Source: Amphibalanus amphitrite (taxonomy: Eukaryota > Arthropoda > Thecostraca > Balanomorpha > Balanidae). From it: a stretch of DNA of 64,000 nucleotides. Where the stretch lies: assembly GCF_019059575.1 (NCBI RefSeq), contig NW_024881597.1:62001-126000 (forward strand), given 5' to 3'. Positions 10,301 through 19,501 of this stretch are shown here, one piece after another (the stretch's first letter is position 1; each line of letters starts with the position of its first letter). Below the pieces are notes generated by a model. It did no database searches. It was not told where the DNA came from and saw only the letters and a program-made list of their open reading frames with translations. A program made the position numbers and the translations under genes.

Positions 10301-13300
10301 AACTCCATACGGTCCAAGAAAGCTGGCACACTACCTTTAAGGCGATGAATATTATTTTCGAGCGTTATGATATTATTATGGTATGGTACAATAATTTTGA
10401 TACTTGGCAGTTGAGATAAGGTACATTTTCGTGATTGTTATGGGAAACTTGTGAGGTTTTCTGGGGAAATACTGTGCAGTGCCATATTCTGTTTGTGAAG
10501 TTTTGCACAATGTTTCGGGGTTCTTTTGTGCGCGAATTGCATGTATAGGGTAAGAGGACGCACTGTTCATGAGGGTAAGAGTCGCAGAATTATACATTAT
10601 ATCGAATATGCAGAAATATAAAATTATTAATATATCGCTTAATGACGTTTGTTTTGTAGGTATATCATCAATGGAGCACTGTGAGGCAGATCCGTTATAC
10701 CCGAAATGCTTCTAAATACGAGTTATTCTCCCTTTTTATTGTACTTTTTTTTAGAACCACAAGACATGATTATTTCTTGATTTAACCCGTGCCCTGCTGG
10801 GGGGGTGTTTGAACACCCCCCCCCCTTGTGGTTTTTCGCGAATATCTCAAAAACGGCGGCGCGGAGCTCCGCCGTTTTTAGTACACCTTATCATACATCA
10901 ATTCTACACATGTTGTAAAAATTTCAGACCAAGGTCATTAAAGGTCAGGTCACCAGGTCACTTGAAGTGACCTCACCTCATAAAAAGTTTCAATGTCTGC
11001 CATAGCTACACCGAGTGACCGATTGCTTTGAAACTTTCAGCGATTGATAAGGGTAACAGTATCTATAAAATGTATATCTCGGAATTTTGATATCGGTGAC
11101 TTAAGGTCAGGTCAATTTTGCGACCTCTCCATTACCTATAAGTCAATGGGAGAAAATTGAAATGCGCCTCTTTTGGACGAAAGACATTATAAACACTCCC
11201 AAACACTGAATTACAGGTGGTTTAGACACACTGAACATGAAAATGGTGTCCGTGACCCCAATTTATGCCCCTGAGGTCATCTCAGGTCACGAATGGTGTC
11301 TAACAGTTTTTCGCAAATAACTTTTGATAGAGGCACGCTAGAGCGGTGAGAACGCCTTAGATGTGCTCAGCTGGACGATACGGATCGACTGATATGCAAC
11401 ATGACCCTTTCCGGTCAGGTCATGACCTTAACCTGAGGTCAAATTTTCAAGTTGACCTTTCAAGGTCAAGTTATAGTTCATTCGATGCGTCTTGACGAGA
11501 GGAACACGATGCCGGTAAAAGTAAGCTCGTACAAGGCTTGGGTCAAAAGTTATTGCAGAAAAACTGTTTCCGAAAAAAAATCGGCTATTTTTGCAGTTTT
11601 TGCCCCCTGCAGGCAAAACCGTTGACGTTAGGTCAAATCTGAGAGAATTACTCAGAAAGGGCGTTAATAGGGCTATCGAATGCACTTTTCTGCGGCGCTG
11701 TAGCTTTATTGGTTCCCGAGTTATGCGTTGGCTTCCTGGAAATTGTCGACATTCGACCTGAAAATCGGCGAAATTTTGCCTTCAATGACCTCTGGTGACC
11801 TGACCTTTGACCTGACAAAAAAGTGACCGAAGTGATTTCGTCATTATTTTTGGCGCTCTTTCGAACGACGCCTTCCGCGTATCGCTACGTGGCCCAGGAG
11901 CCGAGTTAGAAGGGGGGTGTTCAAACACCCCCCCCCCCCCCCCAGCAGGGCGTGGAAATCCAGGACCCCCAGCCGGGCGCGGGTTAAAGATTTGCAAGAT
12001 TTATTTTATGTTTTTCTTTTTGGTTACTAGAATTAAATTAAATGTCTTCTGAGTTTGATGTTAACCCTCGCCGGCACAGGCCATTTTGCGTCCTTCGACG
12101 GCACAAGGGTTGGTACGACCCCCCCCCCCTCGCGTTTGGCCCCTGATCGAGCTAGAGCTTCGCGGAAAAAAGAGCGTGTTGCCCGTCACGAGAGGAAGCC
12201 GATGATACCCAATTTTAAGGTCCTAGGTCATCGGGTGACCTTCCAGGTCAGGTCAATGACCCGAAAACCGGGAAAATCGGGACCTGTTAGTAGAAAGTCG
12301 TAAAGTGTGGCTGCTATGTGGTTTTCCGGGGTGCTGATCACGAATATCGTGTTAGTTTTGATCATAGATGATGTCTTTAAGCATTTAGACCAGGTCGGGT
12401 CAGGTCAGGTCAGGTCAACCGGTAGGGGTTGTGACGGGTATTCGTAATACGTGTCAACCGCCTCGGACAGCTTCGTAACATGTTACGAAGGCACCAAAAC
12501 TACTTCGTAAATGTTCAAATGGTTGCTAAATTCGAATTCAGCTCCAAAAACTAGCCTAGAAACATGTAAAACTCGAAAAAGTGAACCGAGGTCACCCGAG
12601 GTCACCAAAGGTCAATGACCTGACCTGACCTTCAGGTGACCTTGACACCCACCCTAATGCATGGGAGCAACATCAAATCACATGTTTGAACGTTTGAAAC
12701 CACGAAAAGCTTGCAAACGCGCAGCTAATGCGAGCCGACATGCGCCGAACCGCGATTTCGGCCAAACATGGTCACAGAAAAGAGGCCACAGGTCAAAGGT
12801 CATTGGGGTCAGGGTCATGAAATTTTCAGGGTAGGTGTAAAATTGATCAATGCGAGGGTACTGAAAGTTTCGTCGCGATCGGCCGCTTTTTACGCGAGTT
12901 ATTCGCGAAAAACCTTAGGGGGGGTTGCATCAACCCCCCCCCCCCCTGTGCCGGCGAGGGTTAAGCATTTGGACAGTACAAGCTGCATAGGTGTGTGTGA
13001 TCATATGCTTGCGTACTCTCCCCGCCTGTCGTGCGTACTCTTACACACCCCATGTGGTAAGAGTACGCAACAGCAGCGGTTCAGAAAACGTCAGTTTTAG
13101 ACTATTTCCATTTACGCTGAAGGATCGTTGTCTCATGGGTTGATGGCTAATTCAATGAACTTAAATATTCCATATTTGCAATTTCTTTCTTTCAAATATT
13201 AAGCAAATGAGAGCAAGAAATCCACTAAGTGCGTATTCTTATACGACTTCACCCTGCATTTATCTCTTCGGATCTGGACTAGTTCATCTTACCTGCCACG

Positions 13301-13380
13301 GGGGCTGGAGCCGCCCGACAGCCACACACAACCACTGCCAGCACCAGCAGCAGCGGCATCGCTCGTCGTGACGACATCAT
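4302..13380 (-). CDS. Ctr1: Copper transporter (Ctr/SLC31 family), gene A, 3' exons missing
   Basis: High-affinity copper transporter of the plasma or endosomal membrane; the family works as a trimer that moves Cu(I) into the cell. Exons seen: 13293-13380, 5390-5508, 4962-5095 and 4302-4355. Phases join cleanly and the last three have exactly the lengths of gene B exons 2-4. The product starts with a signal peptide (RRAMPLLLVLAVVVCGC), then a Ser/Pro linker, the Met cluster GMMMQM used for copper capture, and TM1 ending FEGLKVFR. The TM2 and TM3 exons were not found down to position 1, so they either lie left of the window or are lost. Intron 1 (7.8 kb) is filled with mobile elements. Gene B, 30 kb away in the same direction, is the paralogue. 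Confidence 0.85.
4962..5095 (-). CDS. Ctr1: Copper transporter gene A, exon 3 (TM1)
   Basis: 134 bp between TTTCAG and GTAAAT. It encodes MTFFGGNHFSLWFEGF, then the HDAGTLTAACLG membrane segment, and ends EGLKVF plus two bases of the Arg codon. The EGLK sequence at the end of TM1 is a hallmark of animal Ctr proteins. Confidence 0.92.
5390..5508 (-). CDS. Ctr1: Copper transporter gene A, exon 2 (Met cluster)
   Basis: 119 bp, acceptor ACCATCAG, donor GTAAGC. It encodes the extracellular linker (APPSDTEDTPGPLATDSVG) and ends GMMMQ, which continues with M in the next exon. The same length and phase as gene B exon 2 (35390-35508) fixed the acceptor choice. Confidence 0.88.
5509..6345. other. Copper transporter gene A, unique part of intron 1
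   Basis: Intronic sequence before the first recognisable mobile element. No gene or structured repeat seen. Confidence 0.5.
7207..9016. mobile_element. Non-autonomous hAT-like element carrying a minisatellite
   Basis: The left end CAGTGACGTACCCAAGG and the inverted right end (CAGCAGGCACGTACCCAGG on the minus strand) form imperfect terminal inverted repeats of the kind common in hAT elements. An exact 8 bp duplication, ACCAACCC, flanks it at 7200-7207 and 9017-9024 inside a TTAA family 2 copy. No transposase frame is seen. Most of the left half is a GC-rich tandem repeat. Confidence 0.75.
7380..8190. repeat. GC-rich minisatellite, unit about 18-19 bp
   Basis: Dozens of imperfect copies of a unit like GGTCGCCTGGGGGCCCCT. 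The most regular run has four 19 bp copies of GGTCGCATGGGGGGCCTCT near 7523-7600. Long ORFs on both strands here are by-products of the repeat. Confidence 0.95.
9245..10340 (+). mobile_element. TTAA family 3 element (AAAGGTAGTGTGCCA ends), copy 1
   Basis: Flanked by TTAA, with terminal inverted repeats AAAGGTAGTGTGCCA and TGGCACACTACCTTT. Almost identical to 17931-19009, so transposition or duplication was recent. No transposase frame and no AGGTCA arrays. It holds a large internal inverted repeat (9806-10025). Confidence 0.92.
9806..10025. repeat. Large inverted repeat inside TTAA family 3
   Basis: Two arms of about 74 bp (9806-9879 and 9950-10025) are near-perfect reverse complements. They include CCCCGGTAACGTGAGGTAGC on one side and its complement on the other. 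A 70 bp GC-rich loop separates them. The same hairpin is in the second copy (about 18475-18692). Confidence 0.92.
10782..11987 (+). mobile_element. TTAA family 1 element, copy 1
   Basis: TTAA at 10782-10785 and 11984-11987. The left end CCCGTGCCCTGCTGG leads into a G-run/C-run hairpin with TGTTTGAACA at its tip, then a second hairpin of AAAAACGGCGGCG type. The right end carries another C-run hairpin, CAGCAGGGCG and CAGCCGGGCGCGGG. The interior has many AGGTCA/TGACCT hexamers and no coding frame. It sits in intron 1 of copper transporter gene A. Confidence 0.9.
12061..12964 (+). mobile_element. TTAA family 2 element, intact copy
   Basis: TTAA at both edges. Ends are CCCTCGCCGGCAC and its exact complement GTGCCGGCGAGGG. 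Just inside are the hairpins GGTTGGTACGACCCC (left) and GGGGTTGCATCAACCCC (right). The interior includes the run CAGGTCAGGTCAGGTCAACC near 12400. Reference copy for the nested ones at 6346 and 28594. Confidence 0.93.
13293..13380 (-). CDS. Ctr1: Copper transporter gene A, exon 1 (signal peptide)
   Basis: Starts with two Met codons (13380) and encodes MMSSRRAMPLLLVLAVVVCG plus CRAAPAPVA, with a GTAAGA donor after one base of the next codon. The positive n-region, hydrophobic core and Ala-rich cleavage site are typical of a secretory signal. Matches gene B exon 1 (44190-44283) in sequence and phase. Confidence 0.85.
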
Positions 13381-13733
13381 GCTGACTGCTCTGCACCGCG
13401 TCAGGCTCACACTCTGGTGGCGGCCGACCGGGCTCTGAGACGGCGGCGGCCACCGGTGGAAGGGCCGCGTCAGCCCATATATCGCGGGGGGCCCGCCGCG
13501 ATTGGCGGATTGTGTACGAGGACAGAGGACATGGTAGATAATGGTGGGAGAGTCCGCCATTCGTCATGGGCATTTCAGTGGTACCGCACACGGTAACAAG
13601 ATAAGTTGGAACGGTGCAGCTCATCCGTATCTGAAGAGCACCTCGGTTCTAAATGCGGGTTGCGGTTCACGGAATGCCATAGCTATCAATCACTTTGTAG
13701 TCCAATATTCGAATAAAAACACTAATTGTTTCT
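13381..13733 (-). promoter_or_regulatory. Copper transporter gene A 5' flank, conserved with gene B
   Basis: The flank is clearly homologous to 44284-44670 upstream of gene B, including the GGGGGCCCGCCG stretch, a GAATGCCAT-type block and CACTAATTG at the far edge. On the minus strand an ATATATGG TATA-like box lies at 13475-13482, about 95 bp before the ATG, and an inverted CCAAT (ATTGG) is near 13502. The similarity is interrupted at 13734 by a mobile element. Confidence 0.7.
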
Positions 13734-14926
13734 TTAACCCGCGCCCGGCTGGGGGTCCTGGATTTCCACGCCCTGCTGGGGGGGGGTGTTTGAACACCCC
13801 CCCTTCTAACTCGGCTCCTGGGCCACGTAGCGATACGCGGAAGGCGGCGTTCGAAGGAGCGCCAAAAATAATGACGAAATCACTTCGGTCACTTTTTTGG
13901 TCAGGTCAAAGGTCAGGTCACCAGAGGTCATTGAAGGCAAAATTTCGCCGATTTTCAGGTCGAATGTCGACAATTTCCAGGAAGCCAACGCATAACTCGG
14001 GAACCAATAAAGCTACAGCGCCGCGGAAAAGCGCATTCGATAGCCCTATTAACGCCCTTTCTGAGTAATACTCTCAGATTTGACCTAACGTCAACGGTTT
14101 TGCCTGCAGGGGGCAAAAACTGCAAAAATAGCCGATTTTTTTGGGAACAGTTTTTCTGCAATAACTTTTGACCCAAGCCTTGTACGAGCTTATTTTTACC
14201 GGCATCGTGTTCCTCTCGTCAAGACGCATCGAATGAACTATAACTTGACCTTGAAAGGTCAACTTGAAAATTTGACCTCAGGTCAAGGTCATGACCTGAC
14301 CGGAAAGGGTCATGTTGCATATCAGTCGATCCGTATCATCGAGCTGAGCACATCTAAGGCGTTTTCACCGCTCTAGCATTTCTCTATCAAAAGTTATTTG
14401 CGAAAAACTGTTAGACACCATTCGTGACCTGAGATGACCTCAGGGGCATAAATAGGGTTCACGGACACCATTTTCATGTTCAGTGTGTCTGAACCACTTG
14501 TAATTCAGTGTTTGGGAGTGTTTATAATGTCTTTCGTCCAAAAGAGGCGCATTTCAATTTTCTCCCATTGACTTATAATGGGGAGGTCGCAAAATTGACC
14601 TGACCTTAGGTCACCGATATCAAAATTCCGAGATATACATTTCATAGATACTGTTACCCTTATTAATCGCTGAAAGTTTCAAAGCGATCGGTCAGTCGGT
14701 GTAGCTATGGCAGGCATTGAAACTTTTTATGAGGTGAGGTCACTTCAAGTGACCTGGTGACCTGACCTTGAATGACCTTGGTCTGGAATTTTAACAACAT
14801 GTGTAGAATTGATGTATGATAAGGTGTACCAAAAACGGCAGCGCTCCGCGCCGCCGTTTTTGAGATATTCGCAAAAAACCACAAGGGGGGGTGTTCAAAC
14901 ACCCCCCCCAGCAGGGCGCGGGTTAA
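13734..14926 (-). mobile_element. TTAA family 1 element, copy 2, in the gene A promoter
   Basis: Inverted relative to copy 1; TTAA at both edges. The gene B 5' flank keeps the near-empty site: CACTAATTGCTAC then TTGA, and beyond it sequence that matches what follows this element (GGGT-CCGAAGG against GGGTTCCAAAGG). So this copy inserted about 350 bp upstream of the gene A start codon. Confidence 0.92.
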
Positions 14927-15011
14927 TTTAAGGGTCCGAAGGCTCGCGAGTCAGTTTTTTTTTGTGAAGTGGTTCAGTGATCAGTACCTATTAACATTGC
15001 TTCCTGAACGC

Positions 15012-15245
15012 TTAAAGTGACCATCCCACCTGAACATTAGTTTTGAGTTGAGATAGCCAAATTGGTGGCCATGGCCTGCAAATACCAGTTTTGGCACTCA
15101 CAACATCGAAAAATGCTTTAATTCGGAGATATGGAATTTCAAACTTGCAGTTTTCGGATTCTAAGGGGCTAATGCATTGGAATGCCCCCTTAGAATTTCG
15201 CGAATTTCGTCAGCGGTGATATAAGGATTTTAAAACCTTATAGTT
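15012..15245 (+). repeat. Dispersed repeat Q, left part
   Basis: Begins TTAAAGTGACCATCCCACC and matches 57562-57780 (TTAAAGGGACCCTCCCACC), including GAGTTGAGATAGCCAAA and a short hairpin around GGGGCTAATGCATTGGAATGCCCCC. Its continuation appears at about 16565-16781, separated by later insertions. Probably another TTAA-site element. Confidence 0.65.
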
Positions 15246-15420
15246 ACTATACTCTGTTCCGTTTCGAGCTTGTAGCCGAAGTGCCCTGCTGAAAGCAATG
15301 CGTGATTTCTGTATATACAGCTCTTACATTTTAAGGCGCAAATTATTGAGCGGAGGAGCGATCTGCCGAAGAAACTCCGACGCAAGCTTGATATGGAACA
15401 GACTATAATATCTTTGTGAA
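15245..15420. repeat. Dispersed repeat, copy 2
   Basis: Second copy of the repeat at 2200-2400, sharing GAAAGCA.TG..TGATTTCTGTA and GCTTGATATGGAAC. Confidence 0.6.
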
Positions 15421-15467
15421 GCAGGGTCACAGGGGAGCACTGCCGCTTCAACCCTATTGGCCGAAGT

Positions 15468-16529
15468 GTCTAACGGTGGCGGCCATATTGCGCAGACCAG
15501 GAACCGGCTGCCGCCTGTGTTGAGGAATAGGGAATTCGGGACCTCGATTTACGTTTGCGGCCGCGGTATCCGTTACGATCAAGTTACGTAGATACGGAGC
15601 CCGGCATCTTACGCAGAATTGAGTGGGGAACACGATCGTATCTTCAGAATTCCTCAAATTCACTCGCTGGACCTACATTTGCCCCGGCCGAGGGGGTTGA
15701 TTGAACCCACCTCGCTAATGCGCCGCTAATTAAATTAGAATTAAGCGGTAAAGTGGTCGTATGCGGCAAAGTATAATGCAGAGTGACTGGTAGGAACCCG
15801 CTTTAAAGGTCTTAGGTCAACCGGTGACCTCTGAGGGCAGGTCAAGTGATCTAAGGCACGGGTTCGGTTTTTGGTAAATAACTTCGCCAAAAAAGGCCGT
15901 AGAGCCGCGATTTTGGCATCATCGTGTTCAGCTAGCTCAGGCGCATCGAGTGATATACTTTTTGTTCGGGTCAGGTCAACTTAGGGTGTTGATCTCAGGT
16001 CAAGGTCAGGTCAGCACCCCCAGGTCACGAAGTTGGTCGAAAGAGGTCATGTCGCATATCGTTCGATTCGGCATGTCTTCCTGAGTCCATTGGTGGCTTT
16101 TCCGACTCGCTAGCTCAATTTGATCGGGAGTTATTGAAGAAAAATTGTGACCCTTGTGACGTCACAAATGACGTCTTGCAAGGGCAACAATGCAAATATG
16201 AAGCATAGAACCTTGCAAGGAGTGCATGAAATCATAATTCTATATGCTTGAGATAGTTTCAGATCATTCTCGGCGCCAAAATAGCAATTTTCATATTTCC
16301 CCATTGACTTATAAGGGTTTAACGTATTAGTTCCTTGTATCTGAGGATTTTTTAGGATTTCATCTTGTTCTCCACTCAATTATGCGTAAGATGCCGGGTT
16401 CCGTGTCCACATAGCTTGAACGTAACGGATGCAGCGACCGCAAACGTAAATCGAGGTCCCGAATTCCCTATTCCCCAACACAGGCGGCGGCCGCTTCCTG
16501 GTCTGCGCAACATGGCGGCACCGTTGGAC
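15468..16529. mobile_element. Foldback with 162 bp inverted arms
   Basis: Arms at 15468-15629 and 16369-16529 are reverse complements with few mismatches, from GGTGGCGGCCATATTGCGC at the outer edge to ACGCAGAATTGAGTG inside. The interior is a decayed TTAA family 4 copy. No coding sequence seen. Confidence 0.85.
15675..16362 (+). mobile_element. TTAA family 4 element, decayed copy
   Basis: Contains CCCCGGCCGAGGGGG, the GGTGACCTCTGAGG block, and the TTGATCGGGAGTTATTGA to GCAATATGAAGCAT-like series seen in the copies at 27533-28562 and 55443-56265. Ends are eroded. It lies between the two arms at 15468 and 16529. Confidence 0.65.
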
Positions 16530-16564
16530 GCCGTCTGGCGGCCGATGCGCCTTCCACATTATAG

Positions 16565-16781
16565 AGTTCAGTGAGCAGGTTATATGCTATTTGCGCGCAA
16601 CATCTGCCGCAAACGCCGCACTTCCAAAATGAAGTCGCTATAGGAACAGCGGAGATCCCAAAAAGTAAACAAAAGTAAAAGTCTAATATCTTGAAAACCG
16701 GGTAATATTTTTCGGTGAAATTTGGTAGATATTTGTTTTTGCTCTTTCTGAAACGAGCGACATCACTTTTATGCCAATTCA
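16565..16781 (+). repeat. Dispersed repeat Q, right part
   Basis: Matches 57815-57984, including GGAGATCCCAAAAAGTAAAC and GAATATTTTTCG-type sequence. With 15012-15245 it forms one repeat split by insertions. Confidence 0.65.
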
Positions 16782-16925
16782 TTAACCCTCGCCCCGTTGG
16801 GGGGGCCAATTTGCCCCCCCCCCGTGGTTTTTCCTGAATAGCAAGAAAACGGCGGCGCGCAGCAACGCCAAATTTCCAGTACCTTCCCGGGCATCAATTT
16901 GACACATTTACGAGAAAGAAATTAA
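16782..16925 (+). mobile_element. TTAA element end fragment (CCCTCGCCCCG type)
   Basis: TTAACCCTCGCCCCGTTGGG with the hairpin GGGGGCCAATTTGCCCCC, followed by GCCAAATTTCCAGTACC. It is the complement of the right end of the element finishing at 46264. Truncated at about 16925. Confidence 0.75.
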
Positions 16926-16989
16926 TAAACTGTCGCGTTTTCCCATAGACAAAGCATTGAGTCATTAGTTCGTGCCCTTACACGTACTT

Positions 16990-17627
16990 ACCTACGGTAG
17001 AAAAGGTCATGTTGCATATCAGTCGATCCGCAACGTCGAGCCGAACACATCTAAGGCGTTTTCAGCGCTCTAGCACGCCTCTATCAGAAGTTATTAGCGA
17101 AAAACTGTTAGATTCTGTTCGTGACCTGAGATGACCTCGGGGACATAACGAGGGGTCACAGTTGCCATTTTCCGGTTCAGTGTGTCAATTTTACCTACAT
17201 CTCGATGTTTGAGAGTGTCTAGAATAGCGTTCGTGCAAAACAGACGCTTTTCAATTTTCTCCCATTGACTTATAATGGAGAGGCCGCAAAATTGACCTGA
17301 CCTTAGGTCACCGATATCAAAATTTCGAGAAATGCATTTTATAGATACTGTTACCCTCATCAATCGCTGAAAGTTTCAAAGTGATCGGTCACTCGGTGTA
17401 GCTATGGCAGACATTGAAACTTTTTATGAGGTGAGGTCACTTCAAGTGACCTGGTGACCTGACCTTGAATGACCTTGGTCTGAAATTTTCACAACAAGTG
17501 TAGAATTGATGTATGATAAGGTGTACCAAAAACGGCGGCGCTCGGCGCCGCCGTTTTTGAGATATCTGCGAAAAACCGCAGGGGGGGGGGGTTGTTCAAA
17601 CACCCCCCACACTTGGGCGCGGGTTAA
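16990..17627 (-). mobile_element. TTAA family 1b element, truncated
   Basis: Matches the right-to-left reading of the first half of 34001-35180, including the AGGTCACTTCAAGTGACCT pair, the GGCGGCGC...GCGCCGCC hairpin and the TTCAAACACCCC terminal hairpin, ending at TTAA 17624-17627. The distal half is missing. Confidence 0.85.
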
Positions 17628-17934
17628 TGCATGGGAGCAACATCAAATCACATGTTTGAACGTTTGAAACCACAAAAAGCTTGCAAACGCGCGGCTAATG
17701 CGAGCCGGCATACGCCGAATCGCGATTTCGGCCAAACATGGTCTCGGAAAAGAGGTCACACGTCAAAGATCATTTGGGTCAGGGTCATGAAATTTTTAGG
17801 GTAGGTGTAAAATTGATCAATGCGAGGGTACTTAAAGTTTCGTCGCGATCGGCCGCTTTTTACGCGAGTTATTAGCGAAAAGCCTTAGGGGGGGGGTTGC
17901 ATCAACCCCCTCCCCCTGTGCCGGCGAGGGTTAA
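17628..17934 (+). mobile_element. TTAA family 2 element, right-end fragment
   Basis: From TGCATGGGAGCAACATC to GTGCCGGCGAGGGTTAA it matches the right third of 12061-12964. It abuts the family 1b end on the left and the family 3 element on the right, each at a TTAA. Confidence 0.88.
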
Positions 17935-19009
17935 AGGTAGTGTGCCACCTTTGAAAGATTTCCCATTTTATTTTTCCTAGGATAAGAAGCTTCTGTTTTT
18001 ACCTAATATCGCAAAGAAAATCAAAAATGGGCCTGGAATAGTGCCTTTTTCGCCTAAAAGTTTATCGGTTTTTCGATATGTATAACAACTGTAGTGGGCT
18101 GACCTGCAAACAGGCGTCGGCAACAATCGCGAATGCGGCGCACATGTGACAATAAGCAAAGGTCATTATAGAGTTACGACGTACGGGAATGAGTTATCAG
18201 CTGTCTAATCGTAGACAACACAATGTCGAGCCTTAAACTGTAAGCCTGTATTGGTATTGTTTCTTTTATTTGGCTGTCGAACATTATTTATGGTTCGAAA
18301 TATGATTTTATGTAAAATAATTGATATGAAAAAGCCGTCTCTTAAGTTATGACCCCATTTCACCACACGCAAGTGGCAGAAATGACAATGATCAGCTGAC
18401 GCATTTTTCTTGGCCGAAGTCAGAGCGCGCGGCCCGACGCACCACCACCGCACCACAAAGTATGAGCAGAAGCCGCGCCCAAAGCCAGGGCCCCGGTAAC
18501 GTGAGGTAGCCGAGTCGGGGCAGCGTGCGCTGACCCAAGCCGGGGCCGCAGCTTTGGGCGCGGTCTACCGCATCCCCGCGGGCAGCCCCGGGCTATCACA
18601 TGACACCGGGAGGACGCGCGGCCCCGGCTTGGGTCAGCGCACGCTGCCCCGACTCGGCTACCTCACGTTACCGGGGCCCTGGCTTTGGGCGCGGTCTACC
18701 GCACCACCTAACAGGCGTGTTCGAAACCGCAGGAGATGATGATGAACGGGTTTATCGAAACTTGATTGGATGAGCATATCGGTAATAGCGATTTCAGTGT
18801 GTGCATTTATTGTTCATAGTGGTGTGAAATGTGGTTGGGGTACGACCGACAACCCGTCGGGGCGAATTTCGCACTGGGGTACTCAAAATTTGAAGAATTT
18901 AAGACGTTTCCATGAGTTTTGAAGGTATGGATAAGTTCTAAAAATCCGGTTCTCCTTATCTGGGCCATTAACTCCATACGGTCCAGGAAAGCTGGCACAC
19001 TACCTTTAA
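17931..19009 (+). mobile_element. TTAA family 3 element, copy 2
   Basis: Near-identical to 9245-10340 over its full length, with the same inverted termini and the same internal hairpin (about 18475-18692). The left TTAA is shared with the end of the family 2 fragment; the right TTAA lies inside the remains of a family 1b end. Confidence 0.93.
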
Positions 19010-19073
19010 GACACCCCCCCCCCCGGCCCCGCCCCGGCGAGGAATCTCGGAGCACCGGCCCGGCGCGGGTTAA
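19010..19073 (+). mobile_element. TTAA family 1b right-end remnant
   Basis: GACACCCCCC, then GGAATCTCGGAGCACCGG and CCCGGCGCGGGTTAA match the right end at 35125-35180. The left remainder was displaced by the family 3 insertion. Confidence 0.8.
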
Positions 19074-19501
19074 TGATTTTAAAGGGTCTTCTAATTTTAT
19101 CATTCATTCAGTTGCATGGGATCTTCTACCACGCCAACTATATTCCGAACATATTTTTTCAATAGCTTATTGTGCCGATCCCTCCTTCATCATCGCTACT
19201 CTCACTCAACTGGCTTTGTCCAAGCCGTTTGCCGATGTCTCACGGTGTTTTCCCCTGGTGTTTTCCCATCTTGCCCCGTATACCAGATCTAGGGAAGTGT
19301 TCTACTTTTTTTTAGAAAAGTCTCTAGATCAACGATCTCGTCTGTTTGCTCCCGTTCTTGCAATTTACGATGTTGAACGGTCGTAGTGGGAACCCAGCAT
19401 AAGGCGTTCCCTTCAGACTAGAACGAATCTTTCTTGGCCTTGCTGGTCGTTGAACAGCGTCGTGAGAAGCGCTTCGTGGAAAAAGGACCATTAACCAATC
19501 A
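19074..19501. other. No gene assigned
   Basis: An open plus-strand frame of about 100 codons (to 19386) has protein-like composition, but no motif, start or splice signal that I can name. Confidence 0.4.

Noticed and set aside
13279-13560. 93-codon ORF extending upstream of the gene A signal peptide
   Set aside because: The extra N-terminal residues lie in the conserved promoter flank and destroy the signal-peptide form; gene B has no equivalent.
19074-19386. Plus-strand open frame of about 100 codons
   Set aside because: Protein-like composition but no motif, start or homologue that I can name; left unassigned.
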